Source of the DNA: Enoplolaimus lenunculus
Taxonomy: Eukaryota; Nematoda; Enoplea; Enoplida; Thoracostomopsidae
Reading direction: 5' to 3'
Assembly (NCBI GenBank): GCA_030248215.1
Contig: JASANG010000993.1
Span: forward strand, 123,702 to 187,701
DNA: 64,000 nucleotides
This document shows, one piece after another, positions 45,140-55,599 of this stretch. The position numbers were made by a program, and so were the translations under genes. How positions within the stretch are numbered: the first letter of the stretch is position 1; each line of letters opens with the position of its first letter. The notes beneath the pieces are model-generated. The model was not told the origin of the DNA, searched no databases, and saw only the letters and a list, made by a program, of their open reading frames with translations.

Positions 45140-47530
45140 TGCAGTGAATCGATGTCCTCGTGCGCAACAGTAGCGAATACCGTTTGAGATGAGGCCTTTA
45201 TCAGGTGCAAACTTCCACCCCCCCCGTTTTTTTATTGATGCATGAAGCATTCGCGACATGAAAATACTTAATTTCAAAATCAAATCTGTAAAATTGTCAA
45301 AATTAAATAGACACAAAGAAGCAACTTTAAGCTTAAATCAGATATTATAAATAGTTGTGACCATCACATACCTTGCAATTCTTCAGTACTGATGTGACCA
45401 GAATTTACACATAATAGAACACAGTCTGTTGCTTTATGTATTTTATCATTTATTTTTGAGTAAAAAATACTCTTCAATTTGTAAAAGTATACTTTTTTAT
45501 ATAAAAGCACACAAGTATCAAGCTTTCTTTCAATCTCAATCGAAACTTTTATTTATTTTCTGATCACAGCTACAATATCATTGTTTGAACAAAAAGAAAT
45601 ATTCAATTTTGCAAATATTTTCAAACAGTCCAAATTACCCCACCCGTACCCTATTAATAGTTGGCTTCCCGGCTTTGTCTTAATTGTCGATGGTTGATTT
45701 ACAACCCCCCCCCCGCCAAAAAGAAAGAATAATAGATGAAATGTTTATCTTCTGTTTTGTTGCGAAAATTGATAGAAAAGTTACTTATCCGTGCTTAAGA
45801 CAGAAATTATTGTAAAAATCACTTTTTCTGTTTTTTAAAAATAAAATGTTTAATTTTTAAGAGTTCTTTGTCTCAAAAATCCTCTCACATTTCCGGTGTG
45901 TAGCGTACTTGTAATAAAGAGCAATGTTCATTTGACCGCAAGATCAACAACGTTGAATGTGTTCCAGTGCAGAGACGCAAGTAGACCGTAATAGTTCATG
46001 CATTTATTTTAGTAAACAAATTACAAACAAACAAACAAACAAACAAACGAACAAACAACAAAAAGGAATAATAGATAAGGAAAAATCATTGTTTTAAGAA
46101 TTTTGAGTTGTTGGCGGAAATCTATAATCTTGCGTTTATTTTTATTCTTTTGAACCTGAAGCGTATAGATTAATTGTTAGATCTGGTGGTGATATAATGT
46201 TGTAATGTTCTAGTTATCCTGACAGTATTTAAACTTTAATTATTAATTTCAGCAGATTCACACTGTAAATTCCAGTGATTGGATTAATCAACTCAGAGAA
46301 CGAATTAGTCATTTCTGGTTAATTTTGAGTAAGGAAACATTAACTCACTCTGAGCAACTCAGAATGAGTTTAAATGATTCAGAATTCTAAGTTCTGAAAT
46401 ACGTACGTAATTCAGGCTCAGTGATTTAACTCATTCTGAATTTAAATCAATTCCGTTTGCGAAGTTTCTTTCATTAAACTACAAGCATCTGTAGTTTAGT
46501 ATACCTTATAATGAGTTCTGTGTACATTCAGCAGCAACTTGTACCTTCGTGTAAGTTTTTGCATAGAGAACTTGCAATTGCAACTTGCAACCACGGAGTT
46601 GGCTATCGAACAAATACACCATGCAAGTTGCACAGATCCTAAAGACAGCCCTATACTGTAACCGACTCTTTCGGCCTAAAGCAAAGACTCACACTGAGGG
46701 TTATACTGAGGGCTAGACTTTGGCTTAATGTTTCGAACTTAAACGTAACCCAAAGTTGTCATGAATTTGTTCTAAGAAACTTGTAGATAATATCGCGAGC
46801 CTCTAGTGCCAATCCCACCTGAGCGGCAGGTTGCTATCGCTGAGTGATTAAAGCGTGTAATAGGCGTTTAATTTAGGCAATTGAATATTTTAAAATTGAG
46901 TAAATAAGTCGAATAGAATAAATAAAATTTTGCTAGCACGCGTGCGGGTAAATTTATGCAAATTCATTAAAAAGGCGGCGTCCTGCGGCACGCGCGTCGA
47001 ACAGGGTCCACTTTAAAATTGGGGCTAAAGCTGCTCAACTAAATACCCTTATTTTACAACCTAAGATACGTCAAAGACGTAAACTTTCGTTGGGAGAGCA
47101 TGAGCTCAACTCGAAATATCTTTGAAATTTGATTATTTATATTCACTCCTAAGAATATATATAAACGGGTCAACTTTTTTTACATACATAAAAATCAGCA
47201 AATTAGCCGTGAATATGAGACAATTATTTGTTGAAAGGAAGAAATTTGTGCGTTATAAATTGGCAACAGTAATTTCTTGAATGAGACGCTTTTGTTTTAA
47301 CCATTTACGACACGAATTTCTGACCTGTTTAAGGCTATTAATGTCTGACCAGACGTTATTGTCTTGAAAATTTAAGAAATTAAGAGTCTTGAAATTTTAA
47401 GACAATTTATTATGTGTACAGAAATAGGTTCAGGGTATGTTTTGATTTTATATTTCACAGGCGGGGTAGTGACCTGCCATAAACCTTCCCCTTTGCCCGA
47501 ATACTCTTCTGCGTAAAGCTGATTCCCTGG
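45140..47530. other. AT-rich spacer with simple repeats; no gene seen
   Basis: It contains (AAAC)n at 46016-46060 and one truncated family D copy at 46261-46460. No exon-like segment is seen. Confidence 0.5.
46261..46460. mobile_element. MITE family D, truncated copy 8
   Basis: The left end CACTGTAAATTCCAGTGATT is clear. It fades after AACTCATTCTGAATTTAAAT without a right terminus. Confidence 0.6.
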
Positions 47531-48084
47531 TATGTTCTCAAATGTGTGTAGCACCTATAACCAGTTGGTAAAAAATCTTGTAACAGTGAATGCTGAGACT
47601 GAAAATTTTGCACGTTTGCGCATTTAATTTACTCTACTCCTGTACCAATTTTCAATTTTGAGATCAACAACTGCAATAATTAGCGAGTTTGAAAACCTAT
47701 TACTAACTGACATGGTGTAAACGGATAGTAAAAATATCAGAAACGGAAACGGATATTTAAGTGTAAATTTTTTTAAAATATTTTATTTTTCTGCCAACAC
47801 AATTGAGGGCGTGCTTACATGGACCGGCCTTTCAAAAATTTTAAAGCAAAAATGGCGAATGCATCGAAATTTTTCAGATTTTGGATGAATTTAGTAATTT
47901 TTATTTCATTTCGAACATTGCAGCCTGCCTGCAACGAAAAACTGCAAGATATACACGTGATTTGCAATTAATTTTGAACATAGAAATAACAAAATTTCCC
48001 TTATTTCTATAACGGACACGGAAACGAATATCCGGTTACACCCTGAAAACTGATGATAGTTGCTATACACATTCGAGAATACGG
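47531..48084. mobile_element. TIR element, family H, copy 5
   Basis: TATGTTCTCAAATGTGTGTA on the left and CTATACACATTCGAGAATAC on the right. The interior has AGAAACGGAAACGGATATT and ACGGACACGGAAACGAATA motifs. It ends 95 bases upstream of the start codon of HGY gene 3. Confidence 0.7.
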
Positions 48085-48179
48085 TTGTTATTATGAATTA
48101 TGACATTACCTGGCTGGCACGGATAACGAACTAGTTTCAGGTATTCATATGTGAAAAATATCTAAGCGATAAAATAAGT

Positions 48180-51100
48180 ATGATTAATTATAGAACTCTT
48201 GGCTTGCTGGTTGCTTCATCAGTGGCAATGTTTGATTCGCTCAACGTTGAAGCCAGACCACGAACACGTGTGGTAAGCTGTTTTCGGATATACTTGCTGG
48301 TTTAAAACTGTTTCAGTACTATAATTTTTAAAAAACATACACCCAAAATAATATTTCTGATATTTAAGAAAAAATTTCTTACATTTAAGAAATATAATTA
48401 GCAAGGTGCACTTGAAAAGTATTTCTGTTATAACAGAAACGTTTTCAAAAAAGTTTTGAAATAAAGCTGAAAATAAACATTTTCCAATTATTTTTAGAAA
48501 AAATTGTCTTAAATATCAGCAAAACTTTTCAGATTTGCCACAGAAAACACTTTTCTGAATAAATTCAGAAATACTTTTTTGTGTGTAGAACGAATGCAGA
48601 AAGTTATATTTGATTGGCCACCGAATATTTTTGACTCCCCCGTCAACAATTGCCACAAAAGATTGTGTACTTTTAGACCGAGTCTATTTGGGGGTATCAG
48701 CAAAATTTGGGCAGCACGGTTTCCTAGGTCGGAGTGGGGAACGAATTTGAGCAAAACGACTGTATTCAATGTTTTTTAAATGAAAGTGTGTTTTTTACAA
48801 TTCAGATGTATGTTTCTACAATTTTCACACGCATATCACAAGTTCTGTGTTAAATTTTTGTAACAAAAATACGGTCGGAACCAGGCTGGTGTAAACGAAT
48901 AGTAAAAATAACGAAAACCGATGCAGAACCGGAAACCGGATACTGAAGTATAGAAAAATTTGAAAGATGTTTGATTTTTTTGCCAACGCAACTATGAGGC
49001 ATGCAAATATTCACCGAGCTTTAAAAAAATTCTAAATAAAAAATGATGGATGCGTCTGAGTATATTTTTAAGATTTTGGATAAATTTTGTGATTTTATTC
49101 CAGTTCGAACAATTGCAGCATATCTGTAGTAAAAAAATTGAAAGATATATACGTAATTTACAACTATTTCGCACGTAAAACTAACCGAAGTTGCGTTGTT
49201 TGCATAACGGAAACGAATACGAAAACAGACACCGATTTGTACCGGAATCGAAAACGGAAACGGATATCGGGTTCACAATGGCCTCAAGGCGGACGAAAAT
49301 TTAATAGTGACCTGCGGTCAGAGAGCGGAAAGGCTTACATGTTCCCTATAACATTGTTTACCGATATTAAGGAATGTCACTGAGGGAGGCCCTTTAACAA
49401 TGGCTACTAAACATGAAGAAATTATTGAGCGAAGCGAAACTCCGAGCGAAGCTCGGAGTTTCGCGAAGCGTTTTATGTTTTGTACTTGGGGGTCGAAAGG
49501 TGGATGTCCGTCCGTCTGTCCGTCCGTCTGTCCGTCTGTCCGTCTGTCCGTCCAAAAAGAATCTCAGAAACGGCTGAACCGATTTTGATAAACTTTTTTT
49601 GTTTTAAAGCCAATTATCCTGGGGTGTTAACCTCGCATTGGGGTTTTAAAATTTTTAGCTGTTTATTAGCTACAGGCTAATTTGCACAATTAATTAAGCC
49701 TAAATTAGGACTTTCCACAATATTTCACAAATTATTACAGTTAGAAGCAATCTAATTTTAGCATTAAAGGATTTTTGGGTGCGAAAAATCCGCGTAGACT
49801 GTTTACATACCTCCGAAGCCGATAATTGAGCAGTTAGCTAATAGATAATTTGCATATAAGCATAGTATATAAGCCTAACTTAGGACTTTTTACAATATTT
49901 CACTAATTATTAAGGTTAAAAGCAATATAATTTCAGCACTAAAGGGTTTTTAGGTGCGAGGAATTTGAATAAATAGTTTACAAACATCCAAAACCGATAA
50001 TTGAATGTTAGCTAATAGCTAATTTGCATATTAGTTTAATTGACAAGACAAAACTAGGACTTTTTAAATTATTTCAATAATTATTAGGGTTTACTGAAGA
50101 TTTTTGGGTGCGAGGAATCTGTATAAATTGTTTACAAACGTCCAAAACCGATATTTGAATAGTTAGCTAATAGCAATTTGCATATTAGCTTAATTGACAA
50201 GACAAAATTAGGACTTTTTACATTATTCCAAAAATTATTAGGGTGGCTGAAGGGTTTTTGGGTGCGAGGAATCTGAGGAAATTGCTTACAAACCTCCAAA
50301 ACCGACAAATGAATAGTTAGCTAATAACTAATTTGCATATTACCTTAATTGCTTACGTGTGTTCGAGCTTCGCTCAATAAATGTAGTCCCACTACGACTG
50401 GTATAAAGTTGTAATGGTATTTCCAACATGACAGACAAATGTCGAAATACCAGGGTTCAACCAGATATACGTTTTCGTTTTCGGCAAAATTCGTTGTCTG
50501 TTTCCGTTTCCATTACAAAAATCGGCGGCGCTGTGCTTATGCAAATAATGATTGATGGGGGTAGTCACAAAAAATGGGCCAAAGGGTAGGTGCAAAGAAC
50601 ATAAGGGGACCTGCCTTTGTTGGGAGTATGGAGAATGTGGGAGCCATTCCACCGCATACCCCCACTCGGTGAATCTCGCAGGTTCCACCCCCTTCTGGTG
50701 ACGCTGTAATTTTGACGACGTCCAGCGCCGTCCGTCACTGGCCGCCGTCGTTCGTCGTCCGTTCGTCGCTGTCCATCACCGTACGTCATCGTGCGGCATC
50801 GTACGTGAATCATCACGTACGATATATACCGTACTTATGGACGGTGACGGACGGCGACTGACGGCACTGGACGGCGACGGACGGCACTGGACGGCGACGG
50901 ACGGCACTGGACGGCGACGGACGGCACTGGACGGCGACGGACGGCACTGGACGGCGACGGACGGCACTGGACGGCGACGGACGGCACTGGACGGCGACGG
51001 ACGGCACTGGACGGCGACGAATGGCACTGGATGGCGACGAATGGCACTGGACGGCGACGGACGGCACTGGACGGCGACGGACGGCACTGGACGGCGACGG

Positions 51101-53677
51101 ACGGCACTGGACGGCGACGGACGGCACGTCGTGAAAAACCTCGCCAGTGAAACAAGTATAATACAAATATTTCGTGAAACAAATGTGAAAAATTGATCAA
51201 ACCGTTTTCCGTATGAAATATTTTTTTGATGGGTGCACGCAATTACGTATACATTTAAAAAAGCCTTGCGTTCTACAAACGCAACGTTATTGTTGGCGGG
51301 ACAAAACTAAAAATTTGTAAGGTGGACACTTTACCATTTTATCATCAAAAACTTTCTGATGGGATCGGAGTAACTGATAGATATAACTGGATTTGAGTGA
51401 ACTTTCAACTCTGGGCCCATGTAAAGATCAGGTGCGGAACGTTTTTCTGTGGGACTAGAAAAGAGTACGCTTAAGCTTTAGACTAATTTATTTACTTGGC
51501 TTAGGATATATACTCAGGCTTAGGCTTAGGAATATGCTCATTCATACGCTTAGGCTTAGGCTTAGACTTTAGGCTGAGGCTTAGGAATATGCTTATAATA
51601 CTGTAACGCCCCTGTTCTTACATTGGCCACATCTGAAATAACAAATTTACCTAAAATATGTAAATACAAATTGCGAAACATAAAAATTGTTTTCCTGATT
51701 TTATAATAGTTTCCTAAAAAGCCAACTGCTCATTACAGTGAACCCGGCGACCCCTCCGCGAAAGTTCGTCCCTTAAAATTTGGCTTTCGATATGACGGCT
51801 TAGTGACGGACTGGTGGGTTGAGGGAAGGCGCTGGGTACTACAAATTTGGGGCCAGTAAAGTCCATCAACTAAGCAGTCCCAGGACGGCTTAAGAAGGGT
51901 ATATACAACTTGCCAACTTGCCATCCTAATACTGGACCACCGCACTGAAATTAAAATTTCACATCGCTGTAGGTGCTTAGATTTCTCCAAAATGATATTC
52001 ACACGAATTTCAAATCTTTATTCACAAATATAATATGGAAAAATACAAAATTAACCATATAAATAAGTTTCACAAATGTTGCACCATACGTTAATGACCA
52101 TAAAATTGGAAATTTAAAAATTTAAACAGATTTAAGAATAAGAAAAATTTCCGCCTGCCTGGTGTCACAAATTGTTGGAAACGTGGCCCTCAAATTGAAA
52201 ACCCTTGAATATGAGCAAACACGCAATAAAAATGTATTTTTCCGCTGTAGGCTCGAAATGTTTACATCGTATTTTCGTAAATTTTTTAGCAAATAGTATA
52301 CGAGTTTTGGTCAGAAGGTTGAAAAATTTTCATTGATTCCGAAAAAAATTCGGGCAGCTGTGCCCTCCCCGTGCAAATTTTGAGCGGAAGTGTCGCATCT
52401 GCTCTATCTACCGCTTCCGACGCTTATGATAAAAATAAGGAAAGTTCTGTTAATTGTTATGCTCGTATAGTTGTAACTGACTTATAATTATATTCAATTT
52501 TAGTTTTAGATATTCTATGCTGAAATATATTTAAAAATCTCGGTGATTATTTTTATGCTGTTTATTAGAACAAAAACTTCATTTTTTAAAAAAAACTTTT
52601 CAAAAGTTCGGTGAACATTCGCATTCTTTAATTGCGTTTTAAGAAAATAAAACATCTTTGAAACTTTTATATTTCAACATTTTTACCTTAGCCGTTTTGA
52701 TGACTATCCGTTTCCGTTATTTTTACTATTCGTTATAGCACCGTATAAGATAGTGACGTAGGCCCATGTATAGAACAGGGACGGATGGTTTTCCGGAGGG
52801 GATACAATAGTGTAAGTTCATGCTTTTGACTATTTTTTTGTTTAGGCTTAGATTCAGGCTTAGGCTTAGGCTTAAGAATAGGCTTATCCATACGCTTAGG
52901 CTTAGGCTTAGGCTTAAGCTTAGGCTTAGGCTTAGGCTTAAGCTTAGGCTTAGGCTTAGGCTTAAGCTTAGGCTTAAGCTTAGGCTTAGGCTTAGGCTTA
53001 GGCTTAAGCTTAGGCTTAGGCTTAGGCTTAAGCTTAGGCTTAGGCTTAGGCTTAAGAATAGGCTTATCCATAAGCTTAGGCTTAGGCTTAGGCTTATACT
53101 ACTGTTCCGGCCCTGTTCTATACATGGGCTGTGACGTAGTGTACGCAAATTATTGTGGAATATGCAATTTCGAATAAAAAAATGTCTTCAGAAACGAGGC
53201 GATTATGGTTACCATCAGCCGTCACATCATCACTACGGTCACAACGATCACGGCTACGGGCATCATAAACACGGTCATTATGGACATCAAGATCATTACG
53301 GTCATCATGGGCACAAGAAACACGGCTATGGAGGATATGGGCATAAATATGGACATGGATATGGACAGCATGGATACGGACATAAAGCGCATCATAATCA
53401 TTACGGGGATTATCATAAATACGGCAAAAAGTACGGCTACGAAAAACACTGGGGGGACGAGTATCATGAACACGGAAAACATCATGGCTACGGGCACAAA
53501 TTTGGCTACGGACACGGACATCATGGTCACCATTATGGGCACAAGCATGGACATCATGGGTACGGAGATCAACACTACGGTGGGTATGGGCATCATAAGG
53601 GATACGGTGGGTACGGAAAGCATGGATATGGACATCATCATGGCGGGTACGGGCATCATGGTGGGGGATATCATTAA
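48180..53677 (+). CDS. Secreted His/Gly/Tyr-rich protein 3 (two exons, 4.9 kb intron)
   Basis: Exon 1 is 48180-48272 and exon 2 is 53192-53677 (stop TAA). Exon 1 is 31 codons, MINYRTLGLLVASSVAMFDS then LNVEARPRTRV, ending at GTAAGC in phase 0. It matches exon 1 of gene 2 in length, in EARPxxRV and in donor position, which is why I link it across the long intron. The acceptor is GTCTTCAG followed by AAACGAGG. The mature part opens KRGDYGYHQPSHHHYGHNDH and closes GGYGHHGGGYH; the total is 192 residues. About the last 95 residues are nearly the same as in gene 2, with changes such as D to E or Q in one place, so the two are recent duplicates or are kept alike by conversion. The intron contains several mobile elements, one ending 61 bases before the acceptor. 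Confidence 0.7.
48340..48585. mobile_element. MITE family L, copy 2 (inverted relative to copy 1)
   Basis: TA flanks. CACCCAAAATAATATTTCTG on the left, TCTGTTATAACAGAAACG in the middle and AATACTTTTTTGTGTG on the right. Confidence 0.75.
48590..49420. other. Intronic spacer with a family H interior fragment
   Basis: GAACCGGAAACCGGATACTG at about 48923 and GGAAACGGATATCGGG at about 49255 are family H interior motifs. No exon is seen. Confidence 0.4.
49424..50382. mobile_element. Repeat element K with GAGCGAAGC ends, hairpin, GTCCGTCT run and 155-171 bp tandem
   Basis: Ends ATTGAGCGAAGC and GCTTCGCTCAAT are inverted. Near the left is a hairpin CGAAACTCCGAGC-GAA-GCTCGGAGTTTCG, then a (GTCCGTCT)n run at 49506-49552, then CAGAAACGGCTGAACCGATT. 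About four units follow from 49700 with AAAACCGATA, TAGCTAATTTGCATATTA and TTTTTGGGTGCGAGGAAT. No coding capacity. Confidence 0.65.
50700..51130. mobile_element. Family F element with 20-bp minisatellite (about 14 units)
   Basis: ACGACGTCCAGCGCCGTCCG and CATCGTGCGGCATCGTACGT precede CACGTACGATATATACCGTA and then about 14 units of CACTGGACGGCGACGGACGG, with two ATGG variants near 51020-51045. Here the period is 20, unlike 21 in the 2665 and 19650 copies. Frames over it on both strands are artefacts. Confidence 0.85.
51414..51628. mobile_element. TTAGGC-carrying TIR element (subfamily A)
   Basis: The ends are GGCCCATGTAAAGATCAGGT and CCCCTGTTCTTACATTGGCC. The interior is TTAGGC runs with GGAATATGCTCATTCATACG. 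No clear 8-bp duplication. It is in the intron of HGY gene 3. Confidence 0.8.
52761..53130. mobile_element. TTAGGC-carrying TIR element with the longest telomere-like array
   Basis: Perfect 8-bp duplication GTGACGTA (52753-52760 and 53131-53138). Termini are GGCCCATGTATAGAACAGGG and CCCTGTTCTATACATGGGCT, a 20-base inverted repeat with one mismatch. The interior array is at 52838-53095. It is the type example of the family here and lies in the intron of HGY gene 3. Confidence 0.95.
52838..53095. repeat. Telomere-like TTAGGC array (about 40 hexamers) inside a transposon
   Basis: TTAGGC hexamers with a TTAAGC variant every third to fifth unit and two AATAGGCTTATCCATA interruptions. The Leu/Arg, Lys/Pro and Leu/Ser frames over it are artefacts of the hexamer. 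Confidence 0.95.
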
Positions 53678-53714
53678 TTTTCAACGTCGAAATTAAAATG
53701 TACCTGAATAATAC

Positions 53715-54057
53715 CAAGAGTGGATGATGCATATTTCAACAAGTGTACGCAACTGGGTACATTCTGTGTAGGAAAAATTATACCCGGGACGCGTTGCAGT
53801 TTTAGCCTAAACCCAGCCTTGGAGGGAGGGGGGGTCAAAATTTTCAGTAAACATTATAAATACGTTGCATTTCCATATGTTCATACGTACTCGGTGTATA
53901 TACTTAAATGGTCAAGGAATATAGTGTGCATTAAAGCTGAAAGGGACCCCCTAAACAAGGGGGGGGGCTAAGGCGAAAACGCAACGCGTGCTGGTATATT
54001 TTGTACCATGTGCCCGTCAGCTGGTTGCACACTCTCGTTTAAGATCATCCACTCTTG
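53715..54057. mobile_element. TIR element, family C, copy 2 (7-bp target duplication)
   Basis: Flanks ATAATAC on both sides (53708-53714 and 54058-54064). The ends are CAAGAGTGGATGATGCATAT and AAGATCATCCACTCTTG. Inverted similarity continues about 90 bases to GGACGCGTTGCAGTTTTAGC and GGCGAAAACGCAACGCG. It starts 37 bases after HGY gene 3. Confidence 0.75.
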
Positions 54058-54159
54058 ATAATACTTATTTGTTTTAGTTTTTTACAAAATATGTATGAAA
54101 ACTCAATTTTAAACACATTTCGTGAAAAATTCACAATATTTCGCAACTGTGCCTTCCCA

Positions 54160-54215
54160 TAAATCATATTTATTAAATGTAGAAATTTTTTCTAAAATAT
54201 CAGAAATATTTTTTG
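54160..54215. mobile_element. MITE family L terminal fragment
   Basis: ATCATATTTATTAAATGTAG and TCTAAAATATCAGAAATATT match one end of family L. It is cut by the family J copy. Confidence 0.5.
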
Positions 54216-54219
54216 CGTG

Positions 54220-54381
54220 TATATGTCGTAGGCCAATCTGCTGTTGTGGCCATTTACTAATTAACCTAGACCAGTGTTCCATTTTAGGTCATACCAGTTT
54301 GTTTTAGGCTAAACAGCTGTTGAACTTGCCTAGGCCAATTGATGATTGGCCTGAATGGCAGATTGGCCTACGACATATATA
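54220..54381. mobile_element. Palindromic MITE, family J, copy 2
   Basis: The left end TATATGTCGTAGGCCAATCT and the right end AGATTGGCCTACGACATATA are a perfect 20-base inverted repeat. The interior repeats the AATTAACCTAGACC and GCCTAGGCC motifs of copy 1. Confidence 0.8.
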
Positions 54382-54576
54382 TTTCGCATGAGAGATGATT
54401 CCTATTTAAACAGAATAGCAGTTTAAGCTTTGGGCTAAAGTTATAAGCTCATTTTTATTCGTAGGCATGGGCTAAGGCGCATGGTTAGGAATATGCTTGA
54501 TACTACTGTCTATCCGCGTTTACTATTTTCTGTATTAGCACTGCATTTATTGAACCGTGTTATTCTTAGCCCTTCT

Positions 54577-54924
54577 GGCCCATGTATTGAACGGAGGCGG
54601 AACAGTGTTATAATCATATTACTAAGCCTAAGACAAAGCCTAAGCCTAAGCGTAAGAATGAGCATATTCCTAAGCCTAAGCCTAAAGCGTAAGAATGAGC
54701 ATATTCCTAAGCCTAAGCCTAAAGCGTAAGAATGAGCATATTCCTAAGCCTAAGCCTAAAGCGTAAAAATGAGCATATTCCTAAGCCTAAGCCTAAACCG
54801 TAAGAATGAGCATATTCCTAAGCCTAACCTTAAGCCTAAGCCAAGCAAAACATAGTCTGAAGCTTAAGTTTACTCTTTTTAAATAACACAGAAAAACGTT
54901 CCGCCCCTGATCTTTACATTTGCT
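54577..54924. mobile_element. TTAGGC-carrying TIR element with internal 37-bp repeat
   Basis: Near-perfect 8-bp duplication GCCCTTCT / GCTCTTCT. The ends are GGCCCATGTATTGAACGGAG and CCTGATCTTTACATTTGCT. The inside has about five units of 37 bases joining CCTAAGCCTAAAGCGTAAGA and ATGAGCATATTCCTAAG. Confidence 0.85.
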
Positions 54925-55365
54925 GCTCTTCTTTACAAGAACTTAAACGTTTAAGTCAATTTTTCCCGTGTCATCGCTATAAGACAGACCATATTTTAAT
55001 CATTCAGCCTTTATCGCTACATCAGATTGCGTTTTGTTCTGCTCAAACGACAAAATGTATTTCATATATGTAGGTATATGCACCAGGGTACAAATGAAGG
55101 TCTGCCTCTGGCTCACCAACTGTAATCAGCAGGATTATTATGTTTTTAAGCTAACCTTCTGTCCACAAGCGAGCTGGAGTATATATTGTTCAATTCGGGC
55201 GAAGCGCTCAAAATTTTCGGGGCCCTATTTTATGGTTTTAAAGCCAGGTCACCGGGCTATAGACTCGTTAGTGTTTATATGTAGAAAGTCCCTGGCCCAC
55301 GTGCCATCTGATCGGAAGCCTACACGGTGTATGGCCTTTTATATGAAACCAGCTGCTCCAACCTA

Positions 55366-55492
55366 CACTACAAAAAATAGGGATTCAAATTGACTCTCTC
55401 CGAAAAAAGCTCTACGAATTTTGACTCAGTTTGTACAGTCAGGAAAAGCCTATTTCTGAGAGAGTCAATTTGACTCACCATTTTTTGCAGTG
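55366..55492. mobile_element. MITE family E, copy 4
   Basis: TA then CACTACAAAAAATAGGGATT on the left and CTCACCATTTTTTGCAGTG on the right. GACTCAGTTTGTACAGTCAG inside. Confidence 0.8.
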
Positions 55493-55502
55493 TCGCAATG
55501 TT

Positions 55503-55590
55503 TAATTTTTGCATTTGTTAAATAGCAACCAACCAAAGTTAAATTAATTTTTGCATTTGTTAAATAGCAACCAACCAAAGTTAAATTCGG
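55503..55590. repeat. 46-bp tandem duplication
   Basis: ATTTTTGCATTTGTTAAATA followed by GCAACCAACCAAAGTTAAATT occurs twice, identically. Confidence 0.9.
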
Positions 55591-55599
55591 CAAAGGTCT

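Noticed and set aside
52838-53095. True chromosome end or fusion scar from the TTAGGC array
   Set aside because: The array lies within an element bounded by inverted termini and GTGACGTA duplications, and unique genes continue on both sides.
52726-53148. Lys-Pro, Leu-Arg and Leu-Ser repeat proteins over the TTAGGC array
   Set aside because: They are translations of a hexamer array inside a transposon with perfect target duplications.
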